A stretch of DNA of 64,000 nt from an uncultured Pelagibacteraceae bacterium (GCA_902623495.1 CACNTW010000004.1:1-64000); one strand, 5' to 3'; counted from the first letter of the stretch, positions 1 through 13,259 are shown. A program made the numbers and translations. Notes: generated from the letters alone by a model not told the origin.

Positions 1-1
1 A

Positions 2-1636
2 GAGGAAGCTGCAAAAATTAATGAAGAAATGCTTCTTCCTTTAGCAAAAGCTGGAGACGAAAATCCTTGTGTCTATGAAAATGGAGTAGTTAGAACCCCT
101 CCAGGTTATAAAGAGGCATATTCAAAATTTATAGAAGATGGATGGGTATCTTTAACTTGTGATCCAAAATATGGTGGTCAAGGAATGCCAAAAACTGTAA
201 GTGCTTTTTTTGATGAAATGCTTTCATCATCAAGTTTATCTTTTAAATTATATAGTGAATTAAGTATAGGTGCATACAATTGTATTTTGAGTCATGCAAC
301 TGAAGAAATCAAAAACACATATCTTCCTAAAATTGTTGAGGGTAAATGGAGTGGGACAATGTGTTTAACAGAGCCTCAATGTGGAACAGATTTAGGATTA
401 ATAAAAACAAAGGCAATTAAAAATGAAAATGGTACTTATAATATAAGTGGACAAAAAATCTTTATTACTTCTGGTGACCACGATTTAACTGAAAATATTA
501 TACACCTTGTTTTAGCAAGAACGCAGGACGCACCAAAAGGAACAAAGGGGATAAGTTTATTTTTAGTACCAAAATATCAAATTAATGATGATGGATCAAT
601 TGGTACAAGAAACGGCGTCAACACTGTTTCAATTGAATCAAAAATGGGTATTAAAGGTTCACCCGCATGTGTATTAAGTTTTGATGATGCCAAAGGGTAT
701 ATGGTCGGACCAGAGAACAAAGGCTTAAATTCTATGTTTACAATGATGAACTTAGAAAGAATCGTTGTCGGTATACAAGGATTAGGTCTATCTGAAACAG
801 CTTATCAAACTGCTTTAAGTTATTCTAAAGAGAGAAAACAAGGTAAATCAAATAATAATTCTAATGGAGAAACAGATTTAATTATTAAGCACGCAGATAT
901 TCGAAGAAGTTTATTAAATATGAAGTCTATAATTGAGGGAGAAAGATCCTTATCTTTTTGGATGGCTCAGCAGGTAGATGTAAGCTTAAGTCATAGTTCA
1001 GAGGAAGTAAAAAAAGATGCATCGGATATTGTAGGTCTTATGACCCCAGTAATTAAGTCATTTTTTACAGATATGGGTATGGAAATAACCAATGAAGCAA
1101 TTCAGGTTTTTGGTGGCTATGGTTATACCAAAGACCAAGGGATAGAACAATTATTTAGAGATAATAGAATTACACCTATTTACGAAGGAACTAATTCTGT
1201 ACAGGCAATTGATTTTGTATTTAGAAAAATTAGTCAGAAAAAAGTTTTTGAAAATTTTATGAAATATGTAGATACAGAAATTCAAAATTGTTCAAAAGTA
1301 GACAATTTAAATGAACATGTAAAAAAAATATCTGAATTAAAAAATATATTGTCAGATTTCACTGACTGGATATCTCCTAATGGCAATACGCCAAAAGACG
1401 ATATAAGCGCATCATGTAACGATTATTTAAGATTTTTTGGTTATTTTTGTCTTTCATTTATATGGCTAAAAACAATGAGAAAAAGCTATGAAAATTTGGA
1501 AAACAATAAAGAGTTTTATGAAGATAAATTAAATACAGGAAATTATTATTTTGACAAAATTTTGCCTAGAGCTGAGAGCCATTATAAATCTGCTATTTCT
1601 GGTAGTAAATATACTATGAGCGCAAAATTTAACTGA
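2..1636 (+). CDS. dmdC: 3-methylmercaptopropionyl-CoA dehydrogenase DmdC (5' end cut by window)
   Basis: An FAD-dependent acyl-CoA dehydrogenase. By context it oxidises methylmercaptopropionyl-CoA to methylthioacryloyl-CoA, the third step of DMSP demethylation. The reading frame stays open to the left edge (upstream codons read EEAAKINEE), so the ORF-track ATG at 29 is internal and the true N-terminus is missing. Seen: the acyl-CoA dehydrogenase motif LTEPQCGTDLG near residue 113, FGGYGYTKDQG near 361 followed by RITPIYEGTN, and an extra C-terminal helical region typical of the longer DmdC-type enzymes. Its stop overlaps the dmdB start by one base (TGATG), suggesting translational coupling. 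The DmdC assignment rests on dmdB and dmdA lying directly downstream; from the domain alone it would only be a long-chain-type acyl-CoA dehydrogenase. Confidence 0.88.
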   Translation, partial: EEAAKINEEMLLPLAKAGDENPCVYENGVVRTPPGYKEAYSKFIEDGWVSLTCDPKYGGQGMPKTVSAFFDEMLSSSSLSFKLYSELSIGAYNCILSHATEEIKNTYLPKIVEGKWSGTMCLTEPQCGTDLGLIKTKAIKNENGTYNISGQKIFITSGDHDLTENIIHLVLARTQDAPKGTKGISLFLVPKYQINDDGSIGTRNGVNTVSIESKMGIKGSPACVLSFDDAKGYMVGPENKGLNSMFTMMNLERIVVGIQGLGLSETAYQTALSYSKERKQGKSNNNSNGETDLIIKHADIRRSLLNMKSIIEGERSLSFWMAQQVDVSLSHSSEEVKKDASDIVGLMTPVIKSFFTDMGMEITNEAIQVFGGYGYTKDQGIEQLFRDNRITPIYEGTNSVQAIDFVFRKISQKKVFENFMKYVDTEIQNCSKVDNLNEHVKKISELKNILSDFTDWISPNGNTPKDDISASCNDYLRFFGYFCLSFIWLKTMRKSYENLENNKEFYEDKLNTGNYYFDKILPRAESHYKSAISGSKYTMSAKFN

Positions 1637-3264
1637 TGAATAAATATAATCAGAACTTAGATAAAAATCCTTCAAATTATGTCCCGTTAACACCGCTTAG
1701 CTTTCTAGATAGAGCAAAAGACATTTATCCAAATTATGAGGCTTTAGTATATGAAACAAAATCTTTCACATGGACTGAAGTATTTAACAGGTGCACCAAA
1801 TTTGCAAGTGCACTAGAGAAAATTGGTATTGTTGAAGGAGACACAGTTTCAGTTATGACCTTTAATACTCCAGAGATTTTTGAAGCACATTATTCTGTTC
1901 CTATGACAGGAGCCGTTTTAAATACAATTAATTCAAGACTTGATGCGAAAACTGTTGCCTATATTTTAGAACACAGTGAAGCAAAAGTATTAATAATAGA
2001 TAGACAATTGCATGCAGTTGCAGAAAAGGCTTTATCAACTTTAAAAGAAAAACCAATCGTAATTGATGTTCAAGATGATTTTGCTGACCAATCCTTGTTA
2101 AAAAAAATTGGAGATAGAGAATATGAGGAATTTTTAAGCACTGGTGATGAAAATTATATTTGGAAAAAACCAAAGGATGAATGGCAAGCAATTTCTTTAA
2201 GTTATACGTCTGGAACAACCGGAAATCCAAAAGGTGTTGTTTATCATCATAGAGGTTCTTATTTAATGTCAACAGGTAGTGCTGTTGCTTGGAATATGCC
2301 AAATAGATTAAATTTTTTAACAGTTGTACCAATGTTCCACTGTAATGGATGGGGGTACCCGTGGACAATACCAATGTTAAATGGAAAAACAGTTTGTTTA
2401 AGAGCTATTGATGTAAAAAAAATATTTGAATTAATTGAAAAGCACGACATTACCCATTTTGGAGGTGCACCTATTGTACTTAATATGATAACAGGTGCAT
2501 CACAAAATGATATCAAAGAATTAAAAAACAAAGTTTATGTTTTAACTGCTGGAGCACCACCTCCAAGTATTATTTTCAAAAAAATGAAAGCATTAGGATT
2601 TGAGGTAATGCATGTCTATGGTTTAACAGAAACATATGGACATGTTTTACAATGTGCTTGGAATGATGAATGGAATAGTTTTGAAGAAGACAAAATTAAT
2701 GAAATTAAAGCAAGACAAGGTGTGAGATTTCCAAACACAGAAGGAGTGGTTGTTTTAGATCCAGAAACTATGAAACCCGTGCCTATGGATGGAGAAACCA
2801 TTGGCGAGATAATGATCAAAGGTAATGTTGTTATGAAAGGGTATTTTAAAGACAAAGAGGCCACTGAAAAGGCTATGAAAGATGGATGGTTTCACTCTGG
2901 TGATTTGGCAGTTATTTATCCAGATGGATACATCAAGGTTAAAGATAGGTCGAAAGATATTATTATTTCAGGTGGAGAGAATATTTCTTCTATCGAAATC
3001 GAAAACACACTTTCTAAGCACCCAGCTGTTTCAATTGTTGCTGTAGTAGCAAAACCAGATGAGAAATGGGGAGAAGTTCCATGCGCATTTATAGAGAAAG
3101 TGGCAGATAAAGAGACAAATGAAAAAGAATTAATTGATTTTTGTAGAGAAACTCTAGCAGGGTTCAAAATTCCAAAAAAAATAGACTTCTGTGAACTTCC
3201 AAAAACATCAACAGGTAAAATCCAAAAATTTGAATTAAGAAAAAGAGCTAAGGAACTTACTTAG
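1636..3264 (+). CDS. dmdB: 3-methylmercaptopropionyl-CoA ligase DmdB
   Basis: An AMP-forming acyl-CoA synthetase of 542 residues, the usual family length. It activates 3-methylmercaptopropionate (the DmdA product) to its CoA thioester using ATP and CoA. Seen: the AMP-binding P-loop YTSGTTGNPKGV near residue 191, the VYGLTETYG motif, GWFHSGDLAV followed by DRSKDIIISGGENISS, and the C-terminal catalytic lysine region KTSTGKIQKFELRK. It starts inside the dmdC stop codon and precedes dmdA by 65 bp. Many synthetases of this family accept other medium-chain acids, so the substrate is inferred from the dmdC-dmdB-dmdA neighbourhood. Confidence 0.9.
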   Translation: MNKYNQNLDKNPSNYVPLTPLSFLDRAKDIYPNYEALVYETKSFTWTEVFNRCTKFASALEKIGIVEGDTVSVMTFNTPEIFEAHYSVPMTGAVLNTINSRLDAKTVAYILEHSEAKVLIIDRQLHAVAEKALSTLKEKPIVIDVQDDFADQSLLKKIGDREYEEFLSTGDENYIWKKPKDEWQAISLSYTSGTTGNPKGVVYHHRGSYLMSTGSAVAWNMPNRLNFLTVVPMFHCNGWGYPWTIPMLNGKTVCLRAIDVKKIFELIEKHDITHFGGAPIVLNMITGASQNDIKELKNKVYVLTAGAPPPSIIFKKMKALGFEVMHVYGLTETYGHVLQCAWNDEWNSFEEDKINEIKARQGVRFPNTEGVVVLDPETMKPVPMDGETIGEIMIKGNVVMKGYFKDKEATEKAMKDGWFHSGDLAVIYPDGYIKVKDRSKDIIISGGENISSIEIENTLSKHPAVSIVAVVAKPDEKWGEVPCAFIEKVADKETNEKELIDFCRETLAGFKIPKKIDFCELPKTSTGKIQKFELRKRAKELT

Positions 3265-3329
3265 ATTTCTTTCAAATAAACAACTTACTTTCTTTACAAA
3301 TAGATAAAAAGATGACACTAAGCTAAAAA

Positions 3330-4439
3330 ATGAAAAACTTTTCTATTGCAAAATCCAGAAGACTTAGAGGTACGCCTTATACATCAAGAATTGAAAAACA
3401 AGGTGTTACAGCTTACACAATATACAATCATATGTTGCTTCCTGCTGCATTTGGTTCTTTAGAAGACTCATATCATCATTTAAAAGAGCATGTTCAAGTT
3501 TGGGATGTGGCTGCTGAAAGACAAGTAGAGATTACTGGAAAAGATGCTGCAAAATTGGTTCAACTTATGACTTGTAGAGATCTTTCGAAATCAAAAGATG
3601 GAAGATGTTATTATTGTCCAATCATAGATGATAATGCTGGATTAATTAATGATCCAGTTGTTCTAAGATTTAATGAGAATAAATGGTGGGTTTCTATTGC
3701 AGATACGGATGTAATCTTATTTGCAAAAGGATTGGCAATTGGAAATAAATTTGATGTAAATATTATCGAACCCGAAGTTGACATTATGGCTGTGCAAGGG
3801 CCTAAATCTTTTAAATTGATGGAAAAAGTTTTTGGAGAAAAGATAACAAAATTAAAATTTTTTGGTTTTGATTATTTTGATTTTGCTGGAGCTAAACATT
3901 TAATTGCTCAATCAGGATGGTCTAAACAAGGTGGATATGAAATTTATGTAGAGAATAATGAGGCGGGTTTAAAACTATACGATCATTTATTTGAAATTGG
4001 AGATGAGTTTAATATTAGAGCAGGATGTCCTAATTTAATTGAACGTATCGAAAGTGGATTACTTTCGCAAGGAAACGATATGGACAATGGAGACAACCCA
4101 TACGAATGTGGCTTTGATAAATATATTAATATTGATAGTGATGTTGAATTTTTAGGAAAAGAGCAATTAAAAAAAATAAAGTCTGAAGGAATTAAAAGAA
4201 AACTAATGGGCGTTAAAATTGATACTGATAAAATAAGCGTAACTGGTTCAATGAATTTAACAGATGAAAAAAATAATATAATCGGAGAACTACGATCAGG
4301 TTGTTACAATCCAACTTTTAAACAGGTAATTGGTATAGCTATGATAAAAAAACCATATTTTGAAGCAAAGCAAACATTCAAAATTGGTATAAATGGTAAT
4401 AGTTTTAACGGAACAGTTTGCGATTTACCTTTCATTTAG
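3330..4439 (+). CDS. dmdA: Dimethylsulfoniopropionate (DMSP) demethylase DmdA
   Basis: A GcvT-fold, tetrahydrofolate-dependent enzyme that moves one methyl group from DMSP to THF, giving 5-methyl-THF and 3-methylmercaptopropionate. The length (369 aa) and many blocks agree with the SAR11 DmdA as I remember it: [16 protein letters not shown] at the N-terminus, [55 protein letters not shown] and the C-terminal VCDLPFI. It follows dmdC-dmdB after 65 bp and is followed by asd after 14 bp. The 65 bp gap may carry its own weak promoter (TTTACA near 3293), but I could not identify a convincing -10. High confidence that this is DmdA and not a general aminomethyltransferase. Confidence 0.96.
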   Translation: MKNFSIAKSRRLRGTPYTSRIEKQGVTAYTIYNHMLLPAAFGSLEDSYHHLKEHVQVWDVAAERQVEITGKDAAKLVQLMTCRDLSKSKDGRCYYCPIIDDNAGLINDPVVLRFNENKWWVSIADTDVILFAKGLAIGNKFDVNIIEPEVDIMAVQGPKSFKLMEKVFGEKITKLKFFGFDYFDFAGAKHLIAQSGWSKQGGYEIYVENNEAGLKLYDHLFEIGDEFNIRAGCPNLIERIESGLLSQGNDMDNGDNPYECGFDKYINIDSDVEFLGKEQLKKIKSEGIKRKLMGVKIDTDKISVTGSMNLTDEKNNIIGELRSGCYNPTFKQVIGIAMIKKPYFEAKQTFKIGINGNSFNGTVCDLPFI

Positions 4440-4453
4440 TATAAATCTTTAAA

Positions 4454-5464
4454 ATGACTAATATAGCTATCATCGGTGCAACCGGTAATGTTGGAAGAAA
4501 GACACTAGAAGTTATAGAAAAAAAGGATATTAAATTTAATAACCTTTTTTTAGTAGCTTCTTCTAATAGTGCTGGAAAAAAAATAAGTTTTAAGGGCAAA
4601 GATTATGAAGTCCATGATCTTGAAAAATACGATTTTTCAAATGCAAATATAACTTTTTTTGCAGCAGGTGGTAAAATTGCAGAACAATATGCAGAAAGTG
4701 CAGCAAAATTAACAACTGTAATTGATAATTCTAGTTTTTTTAGAATGGATCCTGACGTTCCACTTATTGTACCTCAAGTGAATGCAGAAAAAATTAATGA
4801 AATGAAAAAAAATATTGTGGCAAATCCTAACTGCTCAACAGCTCAGTTAGTATTAGCTCTTAAACCATTACATGATTTATATAAAATAAAAAGAGTAATA
4901 GTTTCTACCTATCAATCTGTTTCTGGAGGCGGTAAAGCACCTATGGATGAATTGATTGAACAAACTAAATCTTATCTTGATGGAAATTCTGTTGAATCTA
5001 AAAATTTTACTAAACAAATAGCTTTCAATATCATTCCTCACATTGATGTTTTTTCGGATGATGGATACACAAAAGAAGAATTGAAAATGACTAATGAAAC
5101 AAAAAAAATACTGGACAATAATATAGAGCTAACAGCTACGTGCGTTAGAATTCCTGTTCTTGTATCACATTCAGAATCAGTAAATATAGAGTTTGAAAAT
5201 CCTTATTCTCTAGAACAAATCAGAGAAGCATTAAATAATGCTGATGGTTGTAGCGTTATAGATAAAAGAGAAAATGGAGGATATAGTACACCAATAGAAG
5301 CAACTGGTAGTGATGAAACATTTATCTCAAGAATTAGAGATGATAAAACAAAAGAGAATTCAATTAATTTGTGGATCGTTTCAGATAACCTATTAAGAGG
5401 CGCCGCATTAAATTCTGTTGAAATTGCAGAAACAATAATGAAAGCAAATCAAAATGGAAAGTAA
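4454..5464 (+). CDS. asd: Aspartate-semialdehyde dehydrogenase
   Basis: This enzyme reduces aspartyl phosphate to aspartate semialdehyde with NADPH, the branch point to lysine/diaminopimelate, threonine and methionine. Seen: the N-terminal Rossmann motif IIGATGNVGRKTLEV, the active-site motif NPNCSTAQ with the catalytic cysteine at residue 127, the substrate-binding block STYQSVSGGGKAPMDE, and the later CVRIPVLVSHSESV. At 336 aa it is a normal length. It sits 14 bp after dmdA, and its last 11 bases overlap the start of sdhC, so it is probably cotranscribed with both. Nothing looks degenerate. Confidence 0.96.
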   Translation: MTNIAIIGATGNVGRKTLEVIEKKDIKFNNLFLVASSNSAGKKISFKGKDYEVHDLEKYDFSNANITFFAAGGKIAEQYAESAAKLTTVIDNSSFFRMDPDVPLIVPQVNAEKINEMKKNIVANPNCSTAQLVLALKPLHDLYKIKRVIVSTYQSVSGGGKAPMDELIEQTKSYLDGNSVESKNFTKQIAFNIIPHIDVFSDDGYTKEELKMTNETKKILDNNIELTATCVRIPVLVSHSESVNIEFENPYSLEQIREALNNADGCSVIDKRENGGYSTPIEATGSDETFISRIRDDKTKENSINLWIVSDNLLRGAALNSVEIAETIMKANQNGK

Positions 5465-5834
5465 TCCTTTATCTCCTCATATTCAAATTTATAGATGGCA
5501 TGTATCATCTTTAGTCTCAATATCTCATAGAATTACAGGAATAATAAATATATTAGCAATAACTTTAATTTGTATCTTTTTTATTTTTTTTTCATTTAGC
5601 GAAGGAAGTCATGAATTTATAAAATTATTCCTCCAATCTTTTATCGGGAAATTTTTCATCTTGGGTATTACATGGTCTTTTAGTTTTCAAATCTTAAGTG
5701 AGATAAGACATTTAATTATGGATTTTGGTTATGGATTTGAGTTAAAAACCACAAAAATTACTGGCTTAATTGTAATATTTGGATCTTTTATATTAACCGT
5801 TTCAATTTATTTAATAGGTCGAAATTTATTTTAA
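5454..5834 (+). CDS. sdhC: Succinate dehydrogenase cytochrome b556 subunit SdhC
   Basis: A membrane-anchor subunit of complex II (126 aa, three predicted transmembrane helices) that helps bind quinone and heme b. Seen: the family signature SPHIQIYRWHVSSLVSISHRITG near the N-terminus, and SEIRHLIMDFG with His86 at the position of the usual axial heme ligand. It overlaps asd by 11 bp upstream and shares the TAATG junction with sdhD downstream, so the four sdh genes form one unit. The SdhC ligand histidine is present here, in contrast to its partner SdhD (see findings). Confidence 0.95.
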   Translation: MESNPLSPHIQIYRWHVSSLVSISHRITGIINILAITLICIFFIFFSFSEGSHEFIKLFLQSFIGKFFILGITWSFSFQILSEIRHLIMDFGYGFELKTTKITGLIVIFGSFILTVSIYLIGRNLF

Positions 5835-6163
5835 TGAGAGCAGTAACAAAAAAATGGGTATTTTTAAAAGTGAGTTCTCTCATATTAGTACCTTTGATGT
5901 TATGGTTTGCTTTAAATTTGGTTAGTATTTATGACAAAAGCTACTTAGAGATATTAACTTTTCTAACTTCTCAACCTTCAAAGTTTATATTTAGTCTTTT
6001 TCTTATTTTTGCTTACTTTTTCTCGGCATTAAGCATCAGCGAGGTTTTTGAAGACTATATTAAAGATGAAAAAATCAAAAATGCCGCAAACAAAGCTTTA
6101 AATTTTTTTGCTATAACAATTCCTTTAATTACAATATTTGCGGTATTTAAAATAACTATATGA
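5834..6163 (+). CDS. sdhD: Succinate dehydrogenase membrane anchor subunit SdhD (no His or Cys)
   Basis: The second membrane anchor of complex II: 109 aa, three hydrophobic segments, encoded between sdhC and sdhA with one- and four-base overlaps. The family pattern is recognisable: an N-terminal W...VPLMLWF block, and the helix ending in EDYI (Asp74-Tyr75), where the Tyr normally contributes to the quinone site. The histidine that usually precedes the DY pair by 11 residues and ligates heme b is Phe63 here. The whole protein contains no His and no Cys. Position in the operon makes the identity safe even though the sequence is divergent. Confidence 0.85.
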   Translation: MRAVTKKWVFLKVSSLILVPLMLWFALNLVSIYDKSYLEILTFLTSQPSKFIFSLFLIFAYFFSALSISEVFEDYIKDEKIKNAANKALNFFAITIPLITIFAVFKITI

Positions 6164-7935
6164 AATCTTATAATATTATAGATCATGAATACGATGTCGT
6201 TGTCCTTGGTGCTGGAGGTTCTGGCCTAAGAGCTGCGGTTGGCTTAAGTGAAGCTGGATTAAAAACTGCATGCATTTCTAAAGTCTTTCCAACCAGAAGT
6301 CATACATCAGCTGCCCAAGGTGGAATTTCAGCAGCCCTTGGAAACATGGGAGAAGACGATTGGCGTTGGCATATGTACGATACTGTAAAAGGAGCAGATT
6401 GGTTAGGCGATCAAGATAGTATTGAATATTTGTGTAAGGAAGCTCCAAAAGCAGTACTAGAATTAGAAAAGTATGGTGTTCCTTTTAGTAGAACAGAAGA
6501 TGGAAAAATTTATCAAAGACCATTTGGTGGAATGACAAAAAATTATGGAAATGGAATTGTACAAAGAACTTGTGCTGCAGCAGACAGAACTGGTCATGCA
6601 ATTCTCCATACATTATATGGTCAAGCACTTAAACATAATACAGAATTTTTTATTGAATATTTTGCATTAGACTTAATTATGAAAGATGGACAATGCAAAG
6701 GTTTAATTGCTTGGAATTTAAATGATGGAACAATTCATCGTTTTAGATCTCACATAACAATTATAGCCACAGGGGGATATGGGAAGGTGTATTACTCAGC
6801 AACATCTGCACATACTTGTACTGGTGATGGTAATGCAATGGTATTAAGAGCTGGATTACCTCTTCAAGATATGGAGTTTGTACAATTTCACCCAACAGGA
6901 ATATATGGACACGGAACACTTATTTCTGAAGGTGTAAGAGGTGAAGGTGGATATTTGGTAAACTCTAAAGGTGAAAGATTTATGGAGAGATATGCTCCCA
7001 ACGCTAAAGATCTTGCATCGAGAGATGTAGTTAGCAGATCAATGTCTATTGAAATCAATGAGGGAAGAGGTGTTGGTAAAGATCAAGACCATGTTCATTT
7101 ATATTTAAGTCATTTAGATAAAAAAGTTATTGAAGATAGATTGCCAGGCATTACTGAGGCAGCAAGATTATTTGCAAATGTAGATGTAACCAAAGAACCG
7201 ATACCAGTTGTTCCAACAGTTCATTATAATATGGGTGGTATACCAACAAATTATAAAGCTGAAGTTTTAACAGTAAATGGATCTCAAAAAACAGTCCCAG
7301 GTTTGATGGCGATTGGTGAGGCTGCGTGCGTATCTGTTCATGGAGCAAATAGATTAGGTTCAAATTCACTTATTGACTTGGTTGTTTTTGGAAGAGCAGC
7401 AGCAAAGAGAGCAGCGGAATTGGTAAAACCTGGAACGCCTCACGAAGAAGTTAGTGAAAGCGAAACTGAAAAATGTCTAAATAGATTTGATAAACTAAGG
7501 TATGCAGAGGGAGATAATGGAACTGCTGAACTTAGACTGGCGATGCAAAAAACAATGCAGTCTAAATGTGCTGTATTTAGAACTGAAAAGAATCTTAAAG
7601 AGGGTGTAGATGAGATCAGAAAAACATATGACAGCATGGAATCGATTTCTGTTAAAGATAAATCGTTGGTATTCAATACTGATTTAGTTGAGACTTTAGA
7701 ATTTGATAATTTAATTAGACAAGCGATAACAACTGTAGATTCTGCATATCACAGAAAAGAAAGCAGAGGAGCTCATGCTCGTGAAGATTATCCGAAAAGA
7801 AATGATGAAAAATTTATGAAACATACATTATCTTGGTGTGATGGAAAAAATACTAAAATTGAATACAGAGATGTACATACTTCAACATTAACAAATGAAG
7901 TCCAATATTTTCCTCCACAAGAAAGAGTGTATTAA
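6160..7935 (+). CDS. sdhA: Succinate dehydrogenase flavoprotein subunit SdhA
   Basis: The catalytic subunit of complex II, which oxidises succinate to fumarate through covalently bound FAD at the inner face of the membrane. Seen: the FAD-binding [14 protein letters not shown] near residue 14, SHTSAAQGG with the covalent flavin histidine at about residue 48, [10 protein letters not shown], the active-site segment [29 protein letters not shown], and a C-terminal [11 protein letters not shown] block. The 591 aa length is standard. It overlaps sdhD by four bases (ATGA-type) and sdhB by one base (TAATG), implying coupled translation of the complex. Confidence 0.98.
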   Translation: MKSYNIIDHEYDVVVLGAGGSGLRAAVGLSEAGLKTACISKVFPTRSHTSAAQGGISAALGNMGEDDWRWHMYDTVKGADWLGDQDSIEYLCKEAPKAVLELEKYGVPFSRTEDGKIYQRPFGGMTKNYGNGIVQRTCAAADRTGHAILHTLYGQALKHNTEFFIEYFALDLIMKDGQCKGLIAWNLNDGTIHRFRSHITIIATGGYGKVYYSATSAHTCTGDGNAMVLRAGLPLQDMEFVQFHPTGIYGHGTLISEGVRGEGGYLVNSKGERFMERYAPNAKDLASRDVVSRSMSIEINEGRGVGKDQDHVHLYLSHLDKKVIEDRLPGITEAARLFANVDVTKEPIPVVPTVHYNMGGIPTNYKAEVLTVNGSQKTVPGLMAIGEAACVSVHGANRLGSNSLIDLVVFGRAAAKRAAELVKPGTPHEEVSESETEKCLNRFDKLRYAEGDNGTAELRLAMQKTMQSKCAVFRTEKNLKEGVDEIRKTYDSMESISVKDKSLVFNTDLVETLEFDNLIRQAITTVDSAYHRKESRGAHAREDYPKRNDEKFMKHTLSWCDGKNTKIEYRDVHTSTLTNEVQYFPPQERVY

Positions 7936-8708
7936 TGGTTCAATTAAATTTACCACAAAACTCAAAAGTTAATAAAGGTAAATATTTTAAAGACAAAACC
8001 GGTTCAAAGAATATCAGAAAAGTAAATGTTTACAGATGGGATCCATCAACTGGAGAGAACCCAAGAATAGACACATATGAAGTAGACATGGATAATTGTC
8101 CATCTAAAGTTTTAGACATACTAAATAAAATTAAAAACGAAATTGATCCAACACTTGCTTATAGAAGATCTTGTGCGCATGGAGTTTGTGGTTCTTGTGC
8201 AATGAATATGGGTGGAAAAAATGGTCTTGCATGTACTAAGCCACATGCAGAAATTAAGGGTGATATAGATATATACCCTTTGCCTCACTTAAAAGTAAAA
8301 AAAGATTTAATAGGAGACTTAAGTGGATTATATAAACAATACCAATCCATTGAACCTTGGTTAAAAAATAATTCAAAAAGTGAAACAACAGAAATTCATC
8401 AATCTCCAGAAGATAGAGCTAAACTTGATGGAGCTTATGAATGTATAATGTGTGCTTGTTGTTCTACGTCATGTCCTAGTTATTGGTGGAATGGCGATAA
8501 GTATTTAGGTCCTGCAGTTTTATTACAAGCTTATAGATGGATAATGGATAGCAGAGACGAAGATAGAAAGGAAAGACTTCAAAAGGTTGCAGATGAACTT
8601 AAGCTTTATAGATGCCACACGATTTTGAACTGCACTAACGCATGTCCAAAAGGATTAAATCCAGCAAAAGCTATTGCTGAGATAAAGAAAATGCTTGCAA
8701 CCACATAA
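7935..8708 (+). CDS. sdhB: Succinate dehydrogenase iron-sulfur subunit SdhB
   Basis: Carries electrons from SdhA to the membrane quinone site through three Fe-S clusters. All ligand motifs are visible: [17 protein letters not shown] for the 2Fe-2S cluster, [16 protein letters not shown] for the 4Fe-4S cluster, and [17 protein letters not shown] for the 3Fe-4S cluster. The length is 257 aa, as expected. It begins in the sdhA stop codon and is followed after 20 bp by mmsA, so the operon probably continues. Confidence 0.98.
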   Translation: MVQLNLPQNSKVNKGKYFKDKTGSKNIRKVNVYRWDPSTGENPRIDTYEVDMDNCPSKVLDILNKIKNEIDPTLAYRRSCAHGVCGSCAMNMGGKNGLACTKPHAEIKGDIDIYPLPHLKVKKDLIGDLSGLYKQYQSIEPWLKNNSKSETTEIHQSPEDRAKLDGAYECIMCACCSTSCPSYWWNGDKYLGPAVLLQAYRWIMDSRDEDRKERLQKVADELKLYRCHTILNCTNACPKGLNPAKAIAEIKKMLATT

Positions 8709-8728
8709 TTACTTATTTAAATACATCC

Positions 8729-11189
<2,461 letters not shown>

Positions 11190-11192
11190 TTA

Positions 11193-12353
11193 ATGAATAT
11201 TCACGAACACCAAGCAAAGAATATACTTAGAAAATATGGAGCTAAAGTTCCGGATGGAGTTTATGCTCTAGATGTAAATGAATTATTGGAAAAAGCTAAA
11301 AATCTTAAAACTGATAAATATGTGTTGAAAGCACAAATTCATGCTGGAGGCAGAGGTAAAGCTGGTGGAGTTAAAATAGTAAATGATTTAAAAAGTCTTG
11401 AAATAGAGGCAAAATCCTTGCTTGGAAAAAAATTAATCACTCATCAGACAGGACCTAGCGGAAGAATTGTTAAAAGATTATATGTCGAAGTTTCATCTAA
11501 CATTGATAAAGAATTTTATTTGTCTTGTGTTGTAGATCGTGCGAGCTCAAAGATAGCTTTTATCTCAAGTGATCAAGGGGGTATGGATATAGAAGAAGTC
11601 GCAATCAAATCTCCTGAGAAAATTTTAAAAACAAAAGTAGATTTAGATAACGAAATATCTGATGAAAATTGTAATAAAATAATAAGTATTTTTAATCTAG
11701 ATGAAGAAACAAAAGAACAAGGAATTAGTCTAATCAAGTCCATATACAAATTATTTATAGAAACCGATGCTAATTTAATCGAAATTAATCCTTTAATTTT
11801 AACAAAAGAAAAAGAGTTGATTTGTTTAGATGCAAAAATGAATTTTGATGGAAATGCTTTATTCAGACATCCAGAGCTAATTGAGTTGAGAGACCTCAAT
11901 GAAGAAGAAGAAACAGAGATAGAAGCTAGCAAGCATGATTTAGCATATATTAAACTTGATGGAACAATTGGATGCATGGTTAATGGAGCTGGGCTTGCAA
12001 TGGCAACTATGGACATAATTAAATTATATGGAAAGGAACCAGCAAATTTTTTAGATGTTGGTGGTGGGGCTTCTAAAGAAAAAGTGGCAGCTGCTTTTAA
12101 AATAATTTTATCAGATAAGAATGTTAAAGGAATATTGATTAATATTTTTGGCGGAATAATGAGATGTGATGTTCTTGCCCAAGGTGTTGTGGATGCAGCA
12201 AAAGAAATAAAAATGAATGTTCCTTTAGTTGTAAGATTGGCCGGGACAAATTTTGAAGAGGGAAAAAAAATACTTGATAATTCAGGTCTTGAGTTAATTT
12301 CTGCTTCTGATTTATCAGATGCTGCTAAAAAAATTGTAGAGGCTATTAAATAA
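11193..12353 (+). CDS. sucC: Succinyl-CoA synthetase (ADP-forming) beta subunit
   Basis: With SucD it interconverts succinyl-CoA and succinate with substrate-level ATP formation. The 386 aa protein shows the ATP-grasp start MNIHEHQAKNILRKYGAKVP, HAGGRGKAGGVK for nucleotide binding, IEINPLILT, and the C-terminal CoA-ligase part with NFLDVGGGASKEKV and NIFGGIMRCDVLA. It begins 3 bp after mdh, and sucD starts immediately after its stop, so the two subunits are made from one message. No unusual features. Confidence 0.98.
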   Translation: MNIHEHQAKNILRKYGAKVPDGVYALDVNELLEKAKNLKTDKYVLKAQIHAGGRGKAGGVKIVNDLKSLEIEAKSLLGKKLITHQTGPSGRIVKRLYVEVSSNIDKEFYLSCVVDRASSKIAFISSDQGGMDIEEVAIKSPEKILKTKVDLDNEISDENCNKIISIFNLDEETKEQGISLIKSIYKLFIETDANLIEINPLILTKEKELICLDAKMNFDGNALFRHPELIELRDLNEEEETEIEASKHDLAYIKLDGTIGCMVNGAGLAMATMDIIKLYGKEPANFLDVGGGASKEKVAAAFKIILSDKNVKGILINIFGGIMRCDVLAQGVVDAAKEIKMNVPLVVRLAGTNFEEGKKILDNSGLELISASDLSDAAKKIVEAIK

Positions 12354-13229
12354 ATGTCAGTTTTAGTTAACAAAAACACAAAGTTAATTTGCCAAGGTTT
12401 TACGGGTAGTCACGGAACTTTTCATTCAGAGCAAGCAATTAAATATGGAACAAATTTAGTCGGAGGAGTTACACCAAAAAAAGGTGGTCAAACTCATCTA
12501 GATAGACCAGTATTTAATACAGTAAAGGAAGCAGTCGATGAAACTGGTGCCAACGCAACTATGATTTATGTTCCTGCGAAATTTGCATCCGCAGCAATCA
12601 TAGAGGCCATTGAAGCTAACTTAGAATTAATCGTTTGTATCACTGAGGGTATACCAGTTCTTGATATGATTAAGGTCAAAAAAAAGTTACTTAATTCAAA
12701 ATCAAGATTAATCGGTCCCAATTGTCCAGGGATAATTACGCCTGATGAATGCAAGATCGGAATAATGCCAGGAAATATACATAAAAAGGGTTCTGTTGGT
12801 ATTGTATCAAGATCTGGAACTTTGACCTATGAGGCTGTCGCACAAACTACAGAGAATGATTTGGGACAATCAACATGTATAGGTATAGGTGGTGATCCAA
12901 TAAATGGTACGAACTTCATTGATTGTTTAGATTTATTTTTAAAGGATGAGGAAACTAAATCAATTTTAATGATTGGTGAAATAGGAGGATCAGCTGAAGA
13001 AGAAGCAGCTGAATTTGTAAAAAATCATGAAATAAAAAAACCCATGGTTGGTTTTATTGCAGGTGTTACAGCACCACCGGGTAGAAGAATGGGACATGCA
13101 GGCGCCATAATATCAGGTGGCAAAGGTGGGGCCAAAGATAAGATCAAAAAAATGGAAGATTGTGGAATAGAAGTTGCCACATCCCCTTCAGAAATTGGAA
13201 AAACATTGTTAAATAAATTGTCCAATTGA
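12354..13229 (+). CDS. sucD: Succinyl-CoA synthetase alpha subunit
   Basis: The alpha subunit (291 aa) binds CoA and carries the phosphohistidine intermediate. Seen: the CoA-binding N-terminus ([32 protein letters not shown]), [25 protein letters not shown], and the phosphorylation site [18 protein letters not shown] with the catalytic histidine. It directly abuts sucC and is followed by a 30 bp gap before sucA. The start is fixed by the adjacent sucC stop. Confidence 0.98.
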   Translation: MSVLVNKNTKLICQGFTGSHGTFHSEQAIKYGTNLVGGVTPKKGGQTHLDRPVFNTVKEAVDETGANATMIYVPAKFASAAIIEAIEANLELIVCITEGIPVLDMIKVKKKLLNSKSRLIGPNCPGIITPDECKIGIMPGNIHKKGSVGIVSRSGTLTYEAVAQTTENDLGQSTCIGIGGDPINGTNFIDCLDLFLKDEETKSILMIGEIGGSAEEEAAEFVKNHEIKKPMVGFIAGVTAPPGRRMGHAGAIISGGKGGAKDKIKKMEDCGIEVATSPSEIGKTLLNKLSN

Positions 13230-13259
13230 AAACAAAATTTAGTATTATATTAAAATAAA

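Noticed and set aside
1928-2374. 148-aa minus-strand ORF inside dmdB
   Set aside because: Antisense shadow of a conserved acyl-CoA synthetase, with no motif or ribosome site.
11573-12379. 268-aa ORF on the minus strand opposite sucC
   Set aside because: Entirely within sucC, antisense to a well-conserved gene, with low-complexity Ser/Ile composition and no recognisable domain. It is a frame shadow.
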